64,000 nucleotides of DNA from an uncultured Lachnospiraceae bacterium (GCA_910588215.1 CAJUQJ010000009.1:62001-126000); one strand, 5' to 3'; shown: positions 45,518-55,078, counted from the stretch's first letter. Program-made: numbers and translations. The notes: generated by a model not told the origin, from the letters alone.

Positions 45518-46837
45518 CTATTTTACGATACCATCAATTGTTGCCTGTGCCTGCGCTGCCGCATCTTCCGGTGTTGCCGTTCCCGTGATCACCTGATTGA
45601 ATGCCAGTGAGATTGCATCAGATACGCTCGGCCATTCAGCCAGCGGGCCTCTTGGCATTGCGTAATTCAGTTCTTCAACAAATGGCTGATAAGGAGAATC
45701 TGCTTCAAACTGATTCTCTGCAATCGACTTATCCGCAGAGATGTACCCAAATTTATCCATCATGAATTTCACCTTCTCTTCAGATGTCGCATAAGCCAAG
45801 AAATCTAAAGCGCCTTCTACGTTTCCGCCATTGATCACTGCATAGTTCTCTCCTCCAAGTACAGACGAATATTCGGAATCCTTCGGAATCAGGGTTACTT
45901 TCCAGTTCAAATCCGGAGCCTCAGACTGCATAGTGGGAATCTGCCATGGTCCATTCTCCATCATTGCCACATTACCTGCAATAAACTGATTCATAACATC
46001 ACCCTGCGTCCAGTTAATACATTCTTTGCTCATAACCCCTTCATTGATCAGACTCTGAATAAATGACAAAGCTCTGATACCGTTTTCATTATTGATATCA
46101 TAAGAGGTAGCTCCTGTTGACCAAAGCCATGGAACAAAGTTGAATGTTCCTTCTTCATTCTGTACACTGCAAAGCGCAAGTCCTGTAACGCTGTCAGTTG
46201 TCAGTGCCTTTGCCGCAGCCATTAATTCATCCCAGGTAGTCGGAACTTCACAGCCTGCCTCGCTCAGCATATCCTCATTATAATACAGTGCCAGACAATT
46301 TACCCCGAACGGCACACCATACAGTTTACCGTCTACTGTACAGGAGTTTACGGTTCCTTCATAATAATTTCCAACATCAAATTTTCCGGTTATATCCTCG
46401 AAAATTCCCATCTCCACATAAGATGCGTGGTCCGGGGAATCCAGAATGGCAATATCCGGCAGTTCATCGGCCGATGCCCCAATGGATAATTGCTTCTTAA
46501 AATCTGCAAAGGGCACATATTTAGCCGTAACTTCATAATTGCTTTGTGATGCGTTATACTCCTGAATGACTTGATCCAATGCAACCTGATGTCCTTCCGT
46601 CTCCCAATAATACCAGATTGTTACTGCCTCTGCTGCACCGGCTGACTCTGTTTCCGATGCCGACTCCTCTGCCACGCCTTCATCCACTGCTGCTTCTTCC
46701 TCTGCTGTTTCGCTTTCTGTTGTTCCTGTATCAGCTGCTGCAGAATCTTCAGTACTTCCTGATGCTCCACATCCTGTGATCAAACTTGCAGTCATCGCTA
46801 AAGCTGCAAATAATGCGGTTATTTTTTTCCTTTTCAT
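45518..46837 (-). CDS. Sugar ABC transporter substrate-binding lipoprotein
   Basis: 439 residues. Signal peptide MKRKKITALFAALAMTASL followed by lipobox LITGCG (acylated Cys23). Next a strongly acidic Ser/Glu/Ala linker to about residue 70, then the extracellular solute-binding family 1 domain (TIWYYWETEGHQVALDQ, NCLALYYNEDMLSEAGCEVPTTWDELMAAAKALT, MENGPWQIPTM). Tethered outside the membrane, hands oligosaccharide to the two permeases encoded downstream. First gene of the importer operon. Confidence 0.93.
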   Translation of the reverse strand: MKRKKITALFAALAMTASLITGCGASGSTEDSAAADTGTTESETAEEEAAVDEGVAEESASETESAGAAEAVTIWYYWETEGHQVALDQVIQEYNASQSNYEVTAKYVPFADFKKQLSIGASADELPDIAILDSPDHASYVEMGIFEDITGKFDVGNYYEGTVNSCTVDGKLYGVPFGVNCLALYYNEDMLSEAGCEVPTTWDELMAAAKALTTDSVTGLALCSVQNEEGTFNFVPWLWSTGATSYDINNENGIRALSFIQSLINEGVMSKECINWTQGDVMNQFIAGNVAMMENGPWQIPTMQSEAPDLNWKVTLIPKDSEYSSVLGGENYAVINGGNVEGALDFLAYATSEEKVKFMMDKFGYISADKSIAENQFEADSPYQPFVEELNYAMPRGPLAEWPSVSDAISLAFNQVITGTATPEDAAAQAQATIDGIVK

Positions 46838-46980
46838 TCCTCTCCTCCTTTAAATCCTTTTTCATAGTTAGTGTTCTTCTTGATGAATCCATCATACTGC
46901 TTTTTATTCCTTCCCAAAACGGTAAAAAAGTGAAAAAGGATAAATAATCTAAGCTAACCGTACTGATCCGTCACATCGAT

Positions 46981-48513
46981 TTATCGATTAGATTTCCTGT
47001 ACTCAGCAGGCGACATTCCTATGCATTCTTTAAATACTCTGGCGAAATACTTCGCATCTGCGTATCCCACTTTTTCCGATATTTCATATTGCTTCAACTG
47101 TGTTCCTATCAACATCTCTTTTGCTTTTGCCAGTCGGTAATTACGGATATAAGTACTAAAATTTTCACCTAACTCTTTATGGAATTGCGTGCCAAGATAC
47201 TCCTGCGTTAAATTTAATCTGTCTGCAATCTCATTTAATGTAATTCCATCCGCATAAAACTCATGGATCATACTCTGTGCCTTTTTCACAGCAAGGCTTA
47301 CTGCCCCTGTCTCCTTATCCGGGACATTCATGCAGCAAAGTACTTCCTCAAAGGTCTTCTCCAATTCATTTTCTGTCTTTGCATTCATAATAGAATCCAA
47401 TAGCTTTCTTTGATCGATGCCTTTATAATCAATACAGCCGACTTCTTTTGCGATATTTAAAACAGACCACCCAAAACGCACGCAAGATTCTTTTATCTCT
47501 TTCGGTGAATAAACATGTCCGTTTAAGAAATACGTATGAAACTTCCTGATAATTTCTCTGACTTTCTCATTTTCTCCCATGCAGATTGCTACCTTGATCT
47601 GATTTTCCAATTCTACCGGGTAAATACAGACCTCTGTCTGGATATCCGTTATATGAGGATAAGATATTAAAATATCCGCACCTAAAACAATATTCCAGTC
47701 CATATAGGGAAGGAGTGTCTGAAATCCTTCTCTGATTCCACCTGCTCCCGATACTTCTATCATTCCATAACTAACTTCCTGGCTCCGGTTCCCCCTATTC
47801 TGAAATAAAATCTGATTTTGATACCAGCGCTCTATGTCCTGCCTTGCCGAATAACCATAGACCAGCGCCAGAATTGCTTTATCATACTCCATGTCTACTA
47901 AACAGTACTTTACTTCTTTCTGCTTTAATATCTGACACATTTCATTCCTTTTTCTTTCCCGCTCAGTCTCAAAGTTCTCTCCCAAATAAACAAGCAGCTC
48001 TATCAACGGAATCTCTTTTACAATTCCATATTTCTTATCCAGAAAGCTTTCCATTTCTTCATCCAGTACAGAAGTTCCATATAAAACACTGGATACGATA
48101 TTCTCCAAACTTCCCATTGTGTCCGGCGTCCTTTTTTGCTCCTGCTCATATAAATTCTGTATCTTCCGAATCGTCCGAACAAATTCCTGAACCACCACAG
48201 GTTTAATGATATAGTCATTTACCCCTAGCTTAACCGCCTGCTGTGCGTAGGTAAATTCTGAATAAGCGGTCAGAACAATTATTTTTGGGAATAGACCTGC
48301 TCTCTGCATTTTTGTGATCATTTCCAGGCCATCCATAACAGGCATCCTGATATCGGTAATGATCATATCCGGCTTATCTCTTTCTATACAGAGAAGACCT
48401 TCCTGCCCATTACCCGCAGTACTTGTGATCACAATTTCAGGAAACATCTTTTTCATCAATTTACATAGTCCCTCTCTGATCAATATCTCATCTTCAATCA
48501 CTACTGCCTTCAT
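46981..48513 (-). CDS. yesN: YesN-type response regulator (AraC output)
   Basis: 510 residues from the ATG at 48513; the GTG four codons upstream overlaps its own ribosome site and is less likely. N-terminal receiver with VVIEDEILIREGL and phospho-acceptor Asp in MIITDIRMPVMDG, a long middle region, and a C-terminal AraC double helix-turn-helix (ITLNEIADRLNLTQEYLGTQFHKE, YEISEKVGYADAKYFARVFKE, GMSPAEYRK). Overlaps the sensor kinase gene by 20 bases. Probably activates the sugar ABC / GH31 operon downstream. Confidence 0.9.
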   Translation of the reverse strand: MKAVVIEDEILIREGLCKLMKKMFPEIVITSTAGNGQEGLLCIERDKPDMIITDIRMPVMDGLEMITKMQRAGLFPKIIVLTAYSEFTYAQQAVKLGVNDYIIKPVVVQEFVRTIRKIQNLYEQEQKRTPDTMGSLENIVSSVLYGTSVLDEEMESFLDKKYGIVKEIPLIELLVYLGENFETERERKRNEMCQILKQKEVKYCLVDMEYDKAILALVYGYSARQDIERWYQNQILFQNRGNRSQEVSYGMIEVSGAGGIREGFQTLLPYMDWNIVLGADILISYPHITDIQTEVCIYPVELENQIKVAICMGENEKVREIIRKFHTYFLNGHVYSPKEIKESCVRFGWSVLNIAKEVGCIDYKGIDQRKLLDSIMNAKTENELEKTFEEVLCCMNVPDKETGAVSLAVKKAQSMIHEFYADGITLNEIADRLNLTQEYLGTQFHKELGENFSTYIRNYRLAKAKEMLIGTQLKQYEISEKVGYADAKYFARVFKECIGMSPAEYRKSNR

Positions 48514-50296
48514 GAATGTTCTCACCTCCTGATATCGGAATCCATATCCTCACCGTCGTTCCACTTCCCGGTTCACTCTCTATTACGATCCTTACACTTT
48601 CCCCATAATAAATATGTAGCCTTGTGATCGCATTTTCCATACCGATATGGTTTTTATCATCACTTTTCTTAAATATCCCGTCATTTATCTCCTGTACTTT
48701 TTCAGGAGAAATTCCGCAGCCATTATCCGCTATTTCTATTTTAAGAAAATCAGCCTCTCTCTTCATACACATTTGTAAACGGTGTGCCCTGTCTATTCCT
48801 TCAAACCCATGCAGAATCGCATTCTCAATGAATGGCTGTAAAAGCAGTTTATGGATTGGCAGATCCATAAGTTCCGGTTCCACATCTATATAACATTCAA
48901 AAGTATTTTTCAATTTGGTCTGCTGAAGAAAAATGTACTGCTTTAACCAATCAATTTCATCTCTTATTTTGACAATCCCATTACTGTCAGAAATTCCATA
49001 TCGCAATATCCGGGCGAGCGTTGCGATCATATTGCTGATCTCATATTCGTCCTTGTCAATGGCGACCCAATTGATCGTGTCCAGTGTATTATAAAGAAAA
49101 TGCGGATTGATCTGCGCTTCCAACGCTGTGATCTCTGCATTTTTCTGCTTCTCGATCGACTTCTTTAATTTGTCCATCATAGAATTAAATTCTTCCGCAA
49201 TGATCTCTATCTCTGTAGGTCTTCTCTCATCGCATGCCACATGCACCGTCAAGTCACCTTTCCCTGCTTTCCTCATCGTTTCCACTACTCTTTTTATAGA
49301 ACCTGTCATCCGTGTCACTTGGCTGATCATAATGAGCAAAACCGCCAGAAGCGAAAGAAGTATGATAAACCCCAGCATCTTTTGCTGGACATGAAGTCCC
49401 TGAACAAGCTCATCCTGATCCGTCGCACGAATGATTTCCCATCCTGTTTTTTCATCATACACCGAATAAATAGATAATTCTCTGTTCGCAAAAAAACCTG
49501 TCTCTCTTGCAATCTGCTGATAAGCAATTGTTTTTTCTTCCTTATTTACGCATTCAGCAGCAACATTTTTTCCAACTTTATTTGAATTTGAGCAGGATAC
49601 AAGATATCCACTGCCATCCACTATGAAATTTAATCCATTTTCAGTAGACGCCCCACAAACTTCCTCCAAAAGCCCTACATCAATACTTACTATAACAATC
49701 CCGCAATTTTTCTGCACATCCCGATAATCAATGATTCGGTGCCCTATATGAAACAAATAGCAGGAGTTGCTTCCGAAAATCACCTTTTCTCCGGTAGGAA
49801 AAAGATGTGTTTTATTGTCACTGCTAATCTCTTTATATAATTCCGTCTGAGATAAAGCGATACTGTCCAGCCACGATGTCTGCGTAGTTGACGCCGTCAG
49901 CTGGTCATAAAATGCAAGTTCTCCGCTTTCAGTAATGATCGCAATTGATTTCACATAATCTTTTGTATAAAATAATCCCCTCAGCGTTTTTCTGAGCAAT
50001 TTCCTGTTATTAGCGACATCCTCACCGTCATTGATCTTGTCAACCAATTCTACAATATAGTCATCCGTATAAACCTGAAACAAAATGTCCTCATAAGACT
50101 CCAGCCACACATCAAGGCTCACTTTTGTCTGTTCAAGATTTGCTTTTGTCATGCTCTCCACATTCTGCTGCACAAGTTTCGATGTATTGTAATAATAGAT
50201 AATATTTACCAACAAAATCGGGACTATGGAAGTAATCACAAATGCAGTTGCTAACTTATTTTTTATACTTTTTCTGTCAAAACTGATAATTTTCAT
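48494..50296 (-). CDS. yesM: YesM-type sensor histidine kinase
   Basis: 600 residues. Two membrane helices (about 13-35 and 305-325) flank an extracellular Cache-like sensor; a HAMP follows; then the His_kinase domain ALEAQINPHFLYNTLDTINW with the phospho-accepting His, and a HATPase with FIENAILHGFEGID, EIADNGCGISPEKV and EPGSGTTVRIWIP. Signals to the YesN regulator. ATG preceded by GGGGAGG. The 446 bases before its start to the rrf2 end (50297-50742) hold only the terminator at 50495-50535. Confidence 0.92.
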   Translation of the reverse strand: MKIISFDRKSIKNKLATAFVITSIVPILLVNIIYYYNTSKLVQQNVESMTKANLEQTKVSLDVWLESYEDILFQVYTDDYIVELVDKINDGEDVANNRKLLRKTLRGLFYTKDYVKSIAIITESGELAFYDQLTASTTQTSWLDSIALSQTELYKEISSDNKTHLFPTGEKVIFGSNSCYLFHIGHRIIDYRDVQKNCGIVIVSIDVGLLEEVCGASTENGLNFIVDGSGYLVSCSNSNKVGKNVAAECVNKEEKTIAYQQIARETGFFANRELSIYSVYDEKTGWEIIRATDQDELVQGLHVQQKMLGFIILLSLLAVLLIMISQVTRMTGSIKRVVETMRKAGKGDLTVHVACDERRPTEIEIIAEEFNSMMDKLKKSIEKQKNAEITALEAQINPHFLYNTLDTINWVAIDKDEYEISNMIATLARILRYGISDSNGIVKIRDEIDWLKQYIFLQQTKLKNTFECYIDVEPELMDLPIHKLLLQPFIENAILHGFEGIDRAHRLQMCMKREADFLKIEIADNGCGISPEKVQEINDGIFKKSDDKNHIGMENAITRLHIYYGESVRIVIESEPGSGTTVRIWIPISGGENIHEGSSD

Positions 50297-50494
50297 GGTA
50301 AACCTCCCCTTATATTATAACTATCAGGTTTCGTAAGAAAATAATAAAAATATGAAAAAGGTTGAAAAAACTAAGCTTGTTCTCCTATGCAATAGTTCCA
50401 ACGCATACGCTGCCCGGTGCATTTTGTTCTGCACCTGCTTAAAGAACCGAACGTAATCACTTTCCTCCAAAAAGCTTTAATGCAATTCAGCTCA

Positions 50495-50535
50495 TAAAAA
50501 TCGAAGCTGGTACACTCTTTGGTATATCAGCTTCG
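50495..50535 (-). terminator. Terminator at the end of the isc operon
   Basis: Minus-strand CGAAGCTG (complement of 50528-50535) and CAGCTTCG (complement of 50502-50509) with a 18-base loop, followed by ATTTTTA (50495-50501). About 210 bases after the rrf2 stop. Confidence 0.55.
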
Positions 50536-50742
50536 CTGGTTCGTGAAATATTCTGTTGTGATGAAATCCATCCAAAAAGTTCTTTCGCTAATTTTACAGT
50601 CTGGATTTTATATTCCATGTCGTATGTCCGTTATTTTTACCGTTTTCATTGCCTCTTAATCCTCTTTGATCATACATCAAATCCTTGCGTACAAGGTGTC
50701 AACTAAAATGATAAAACATCACATTGCAGCTGTTTCTTGTGT

Positions 50743-51171
50743 CTAAATCGAATAATGATCGGACATATCTTTTTTTACAATATCCGCAAGTGTTTTGCCG
50801 TCAAAAAACTCATTTACGTGCCTGTAAAATTCAACCCAAAGAGGATAGGTGCGGCATTCAGATACTCTTTCGCAAGGCTTTGCTCCACACTCAAGACAGG
50901 CAACCGGAGCAAGATCTCCTTCTGTCAGTCGAAGAATATCTCCGATTTTACATTCTTCGGGCAATTTTACAAGTCGGTATCCGCCGCCTTTCCCCTGCAA
51001 TCCTTCGATGATCCTGTTTTTGGATAGTACGGGGATAATCCTTTCCAAATACTTTAAGGATATTCCTTGTCTTTCAGCAATGTCTTTCATTGGAACATAG
51101 CCACCGTCTGTATGCTCCGCAAGATCCGTTAAAACTCGAAGCGCATATCGCCCTCTTGTAGAAATCAACAT
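50743..51171 (-). CDS. iscR: Rrf2 family regulator, IscR-like
   Basis: 142 residues from the ATG at 51171 after GAGGTG; an in-frame GTG at 51180 lies within that site. Winged helix MLISTRGRYALRVLTDLAEH and SLKYLERIIPVLSKN, then a cysteine cluster CLECGAKPCERVSEC (Cys92, 95, 100, 106) suited to an Fe-S cluster. Last gene of the metY-isc operon, with its own promoter too. Likely senses Fe-S or cysteine status and represses the operon; GGTAGGTA and CCTACC motifs occur in both promoter regions. Confidence 0.87.
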   Translation of the reverse strand: MLISTRGRYALRVLTDLAEHTDGGYVPMKDIAERQGISLKYLERIIPVLSKNRIIEGLQGKGGGYRLVKLPEECKIGDILRLTEGDLAPVACLECGAKPCERVSECRTYPLWVEFYRHVNEFFDGKTLADIVKKDMSDHYSI

Positions 51172-51194
51172 TATGGTCACCTCACTTTTGTTTA

Positions 51195-51224
51195 ATTATA
51201 CTACAATAACGGTAGGTAAATCAA
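51195..51224 (-). promoter_or_regulatory. Promoter of the rrf2 gene with putative operator
   Basis: TTGATT (51219-51224), 18-base spacer, TATAAT (51195-51200) on the minus strand. The spacer carries TACCTACC (51211-51218), similar to motifs at the metY promoter. The interval 51172-51549 also holds structured element copy B. Confidence 0.6.
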
Positions 51225-51262
51225 GCGATACGCTTATTTTATTGTTCAGCTTAAAGATAACG

Positions 51263-51473
51263 GTTACAGTTCACGGCCTAACCGGCCGCAAACTGTAACG
51301 CATCCAACCCATTCCAAGTGTCTACGTTCCACTCCGGTCGGCGCTTAGCAAACGTCCCCCGGACGTTTAGCGCCCTTCGGCGAGAGGCTGGATGCCTGAA
51401 ACCGTAAAGTTATCGGCGAGTACTACGTACTCAATGCCCATGCAGCAAGGTGCAGGGCACCGTCAATAGTAAC
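51263..51473 (-). mobile_element. Structured non-autonomous element, copy B
   Basis: 211 bases between iscU and rrf2, flanked by the perfect 8-bp direct repeat AGATAACG (51255-51262 and 51474-51481). Ends are imperfect inverted repeats (GTTACAGTTCACGG against GTTACTATTGACGG, 11 of 14). Bases 51389-51473 match 24261-24345 of copy A in opposite orientation with one mismatch over 85. The other half is a large hairpin (GCATCCA.../...TGGATGC enclosing GCGC..AAACGTCC/GGACGTTT..GCGC) and a perfect palindrome GTTACAGTT..CGGCC/GGCCG..AACTGTAAC (51263-51299). Confidence 0.75.
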
Positions 51474-51549
51474 AGATAACGTACCTTTGCCTTACAACGA
51501 AACTCATCTTTAAGTGCATTTCCGCTTATCCAACTGTAAATATCCCTGG

Positions 51550-51951
51550 TCACACATTATGACTTTTATCGTAGACGATACTGTTCTTTTCATAATAATC
51601 CTGCAACGCTTTTTTAATCGCTTCCTCCGCCAGAACGGAACAATGTATCTTATGTGCCGGCAGACCGTCAAGTGCTTCAACAACTGCCTTGTTGGTGAGG
51701 GCAAGTGCTTCCGATACAGGCTTTCCTTTAATAAGTTCGGTTGCCATCGAACTGGAGGCGATTGCAGAACCACAGCCGAAGGTTTCAAATTTTGCATCAA
51801 CGATACTGTCATTCTCAATCTTGAGATATATTTTCATAATATCTCCACATTTGGCATTGCCGACTTCACCGATACCGTCCGCATTTTCAATCACACCGAC
51901 GTTACGAGGATTGCGGAAATGATCCATTACTTTTTCACTGTATAAAGCCAT
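51550..51951 (-). CDS. iscU: Fe-S cluster scaffold protein IscU
   Basis: 133 residues from the ATG at 51951, seven bases after GAGGTGG; three codons upstream are in frame but lack a site. The three cluster-binding cysteines are in NAKCGD (Cys35), FGCGSAIASSSMATE (Cys60) and HKIHCSVLAEEA (Cys104). Scaffold on which the cysteine desulfurase builds Fe-S clusters. Ten bases after iscS. Confidence 0.94.
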   Translation of the reverse strand: MALYSEKVMDHFRNPRNVGVIENADGIGEVGNAKCGDIMKIYLKIENDSIVDAKFETFGCGSAIASSSMATELIKGKPVSEALALTNKAVVEALDGLPAHKIHCSVLAEEAIKKALQDYYEKNSIVYDKSHNV

Positions 51952-51961
51952 ATTAACCACC

Positions 51962-53152
51962 TCACTTTATGATAAAATCTTTCTTTCCGTTTACAAGGTC
52001 ACGCCATATGGGTGATATGTTCCGCAAATAGCCGACAACCTCTTTGACTGATTTAATGGTATATTCAATTTCTTCCTCGGTATTTTCTTCCGACAAAGAC
52101 AGGCGGAGCGAACCATGAGCAATATCGTGAACTCTGCCGATGGCAAGCAGAACGTGGCTCGGATCGAGCGAACCCGAAGTACAGGCAGAGCCGGAGGAGG
52201 CACAGATGCCTTTATCATCAAGGAGCAACAGCAACGATTCTCCCTCAATACCCTCAAAGCAGAAATTCACATTGCCCGGAAGCCGTTGCGAACCATCGCC
52301 GTTAAGTACAGAATGCGGTATTTCCACCAATCCCATAATCAGTTTATCTCTCAACGCAGCAATTTTTACGGCATTTTCGTCAATATGATCGCACGCTTCT
52401 TCCAAAGCCGCCGCCATTCCCATAATTGCAGGGATATTTTCCGTACCCGCACGCTTTCCACGTTCCTGAGCGCCGCCTTCAATCAAGCTTGTCAGTGGAA
52501 TCCCTTTTCTCACATACAAAGCCCCGATACCTTTCGGACCGTGAAATTTGTGCGCCGAAAGCGACAGCATATCAATATTCTGCTCCTGTACATTGATGTG
52601 CAGATGTCCTGCCGCCTGAACCGCATCAGTATGGAATATTACGCCTTTTGCTCGGCAAATTTCGCCGATTTCCTTTATCGGCTGAATCGTGCCGATTTCA
52701 TTGTTGACATACATCACAGTAACAAGGCAAGTGTCTTCACGAATGGCTTGCTCCACCTGTTCGGGCAGGATAAGACCGTTTTCGTGAACATCAAGAAGCG
52801 TTATTTCAAATCCTTCATTTTTCAATTTCTCCAAGGTATGCAAAACTGCGTGATGCTCGAATGCGGTAGAAACAATGTGTTTCTTGCCTTTTCTCGCACC
52901 GATTTTGGCAGCAGAAAGGATTGCCTGATTATCCGCCTCACTGCCACCGGAAGTAAATGTAATTTCATTCGCAGTACAGCCAAGACACTTTGCGATCCGT
53001 TCTCTCGCATCTGCCAACGCTTCGGCTGCGGCTTGTCCGGCAGAGTGCAGACTGGAAGGATTGCCGTAAATGGCATCCATATACGGTAGCATAACGCTGA
53101 TTGCCGTTTTACTCATCTTAGTTGTTGCGGCATTATCTAAATATATCTGCAT
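51962..53152 (-). CDS. iscS: Cysteine desulfurase
   Basis: 396 residues; ATG seven bases after AAGGAG. Class V aminotransferase fold: YLDNAATTKMSKTAI, TSGGSEADNQAI, the PLP lysine in LSLSAHKFHGPKGIGALYV, and the catalytic cysteine loop SSGSACTSGSLDPSHVL. Removes sulfur from cysteine and passes it to IscU encoded directly downstream. Confidence 0.95.
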   Translation of the reverse strand: MQIYLDNAATTKMSKTAISVMLPYMDAIYGNPSSLHSAGQAAAEALADARERIAKCLGCTANEITFTSGGSEADNQAILSAAKIGARKGKKHIVSTAFEHHAVLHTLEKLKNEGFEITLLDVHENGLILPEQVEQAIREDTCLVTVMYVNNEIGTIQPIKEIGEICRAKGVIFHTDAVQAAGHLHINVQEQNIDMLSLSAHKFHGPKGIGALYVRKGIPLTSLIEGGAQERGKRAGTENIPAIMGMAAALEEACDHIDENAVKIAALRDKLIMGLVEIPHSVLNGDGSQRLPGNVNFCFEGIEGESLLLLLDDKGICASSGSACTSGSLDPSHVLLAIGRVHDIAHGSLRLSLSEENTEEEIEYTIKSVKEVVGYLRNISPIWRDLVNGKKDFIIK

Positions 53153-53163
53153 GATCTTTCTCC

Positions 53164-53416
53164 TTAATCAACATCATCGGATGCTCGCATGGCAAGGATC
53201 GTTTCAGAAATCAAATCGTCCAATGTTAAACCAAGCATATCGACGTCACATTCAATCACTTCTCTGGAACCACCTGCAGCAAACTCTTGTAACGCATGGT
53301 TTGCAAACAGCGTCCTACAGACATGGTTTCAGATCGAATTTCTTTTCGATGCGAGTAAGTTCCAAGAGCGGTGTTTTGCCGATGAGTTGGTCGGCAGATG
53401 TATATATGTTAGACAT
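53164..53416 (-). pseudogene. Broken cysteine synthase (cysK) remnant
   Basis: The ATG at 53416 opens MSNIYTSADQLIGKTPLLEL and continues TRIEKKFDLK, the N terminus of cysteine synthase A, but stops after 33 codons (stop at 53315-53317). A second piece in another frame ends ALQEFAAGGSREVIECDVDM and continues to a stop at 53164. The roughly 280 residues with the PLP site are missing. Sits between metY and iscS. Confidence 0.7.
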
Positions 53417-53432
53417 AATCGTAACCTCCAAA

Positions 53433-54716
53433 CTATTTCACTGCATCAAAGCCGTTTTGCAGGTCGGCAATGATGTCATCAATATGTTCCGTGCCAATGG
53501 AAAGGCGAATTGTGTTCGGCTTAATTCCCTGGTCCTCAAGTTCTTCTGCGGAAAGCTGGCTGTGAGTTGTCGTTGCAGGATGGATAACAAGGCTCTTTAC
53601 ATCGGCAACATTGGCAAGCAGCGAGAATATTCTAAGGCTGTCAATGAATTTGTGTACTTCCTTGACGCTGCCTTTGATCTCAAAGGTAAAGATGGAACCG
53701 CCACCGTTCGGGAAATATTTCTTATACAGTTCATTGTCAGGGTGATCGGACAATGACGGGTGATTGACCTTTTCCACCTGCGGATGATCTGCAAGAAAAT
53801 CCACAACCTTTTTCGTGTTCTCTGCATGGCGTTCTAAGCGAAGCGACAAAGTTTCAATGCCCTGCAAAAGCAGAAATGCCGCAAATGGAGAGATAGTAGC
53901 ACCCGTATCACGAAGCAATACCGCACGGATATAGGTGACAAATGCCGCCGCACCGACTGCCTTTACGAAGGATACACCGTGGTAGCTCGGGTTAGGTTCT
54001 GTAATAGCAGGATATTTGCCGCTTGCCGACCAATCGAATTTACCGGAGTCTACAATGATACCGCCGAGCGTTGTACCATGTCCGCCGAAAAACTTTGTCG
54101 CAGAATGGACAACAATATCTGCACCATGCTCAATCGGACGGATGAGATACGGTGTACCGAAAGTATTATCAACCACAAGCGGAATACCATGCTTATGCGC
54201 AAGTTCGGCAAGCGCATCGATATCGGGAATATCGCTGTTGGGATTGCCAAGTGTTTCGATATAGATGGCTCTTGTATTATCTTGAATAGCCGCTTCGACT
54301 TCTTCAAGATCGTGGATGTTTACAAAACTTGCTGTAATACCAAAGTTTGGAAGCGTATGTGCCAGCAGATTATAACTGCCACCATAGATCGTCTTTTGTG
54401 CAACAAAGTGACCACCGTTCTGCCCAAGTGCCTCGAGAGTGTAGGTGATAGCCGCTGCACCAGAGGCAAGAGCCAAGGCTGCAACGCCACCTTCAAGTGC
54501 TGCCACACGCTGTTCGAGAACGTCCTGTGTAGAGTTAGTAAGTCTGCCGTATATGTTACCTGCATCAGCAAGGCCGAAGCGTGCGGCGGCGTGTTCACAG
54601 TTATGGAACACATAAGAAGTGGTTGCGTAAATCGGTACCGCACGGGCATCGGTTGCAGGATCGGGATTTTCCTGACCTACATGAAGCTGTAAAGTTTCAA
54701 ATTTGTAATTAGACAT
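53433..54716 (-). CDS. metY: O-acetylhomoserine/O-acetylserine sulfhydrylase
   Basis: 427 residues. Cys/Met-metabolism PLP family: ETLQLHVGQENPDPATDARAVPIYATTSYVF, PLP-phosphate contacts SGAAAITYTLEAL, VVDNTFGTPYLIRP and the PLP lysine in VVHSATKFFGGHGTTLGG. Length and opening are typical of the MetY/CysD branch, making homocysteine or cysteine from sulfide. First structural gene after the leader attenuator, feeding sulfur to the isc genes downstream. Confidence 0.93.
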   Translation of the reverse strand: MSNYKFETLQLHVGQENPDPATDARAVPIYATTSYVFHNCEHAAARFGLADAGNIYGRLTNSTQDVLEQRVAALEGGVAALALASGAAAITYTLEALGQNGGHFVAQKTIYGGSYNLLAHTLPNFGITASFVNIHDLEEVEAAIQDNTRAIYIETLGNPNSDIPDIDALAELAHKHGIPLVVDNTFGTPYLIRPIEHGADIVVHSATKFFGGHGTTLGGIIVDSGKFDWSASGKYPAITEPNPSYHGVSFVKAVGAAAFVTYIRAVLLRDTGATISPFAAFLLLQGIETLSLRLERHAENTKKVVDFLADHPQVEKVNHPSLSDHPDNELYKKYFPNGGGSIFTFEIKGSVKEVHKFIDSLRIFSLLANVADVKSLVIHPATTTHSQLSAEELEDQGIKPNTIRLSIGTEHIDDIIADLQNGFDAVK

Positions 54717-54851
54717 AATCGTGACTTCCTTTCGTTATTGAATGTATTTGTTATCAGATTTATAAATGACGATTACAAGGGCACATTCGCCCGAAACGGA
54801 AATTCTCTCTGACGAGTTTTTCAAAATAATTTTCCATAGGTGATTACCTGC

Positions 54852-54900
54852 CTTACAAAAAATATACCGAGAGACTCCGACGAAATCTCCCGGTTGTAAG
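54852..54900 (-). terminator. Attenuator terminator between leader peptide and metY
   Basis: Minus-strand hairpin ACCGGGAGA (complement of 54886-54894) with TCTCTCGGT (complement of 54866-54874), eight of nine Watson-Crick plus one wobble, followed by ATATTTTTT (54857-54865). Outer bases CTTACAA/TTGTAAG can extend it. It starts about 25 bases after the leader peptide stop, the layout of a translation-coupled attenuator. Confidence 0.65.
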
Positions 54901-54921
54901 CGATTGTTATTCCGCCAAAGG

Positions 54922-55056
54922 TCAAGCGGCACAAGGGTTTACTCTTGAAACGGAGAGTACATCGGAAAGGTGAGCGCAGCAAGACTTGCACATGCGACAA
55001 GTCCACATGCACATCTCCATCATCATAGAAGTAACGATATTGGTACGCTGTTTCAT
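54922..55056 (-). CDS. Cys/Met-rich leader peptide upstream of metY
   Basis: 44 residues from the ATG at 55056, nine bases after AAAGGAG. Opens MKQRTNIVTSMMMEMCMWTC and continues RMCKSCCAHLSDVLSVSRVN, with six cysteines (16, 20, 23, 26, 27, 42) and seven methionines, dense in residues 11-27. No resemblance to a known enzyme. The position between a strong promoter and a terminator ahead of sulfur genes fits a cysteine-responsive leader peptide: slow translation at Cys codons would favour an antiterminated leader. A small functional metal-binding peptide is the alternative. Confidence 0.65.
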   Translation of the reverse strand: MKQRTNIVTSMMMEMCMWTCRMCKSCCAHLSDVLSVSRVNPCAA

Positions 55057-55078
55057 ATCTGTAGTCTCCTTTCGTTGT

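Noticed and set aside
52115..53089. 324-codon open frame on the plus strand
   Set aside because: Antisense to iscS, whose PLP and cysteine motifs are intact.
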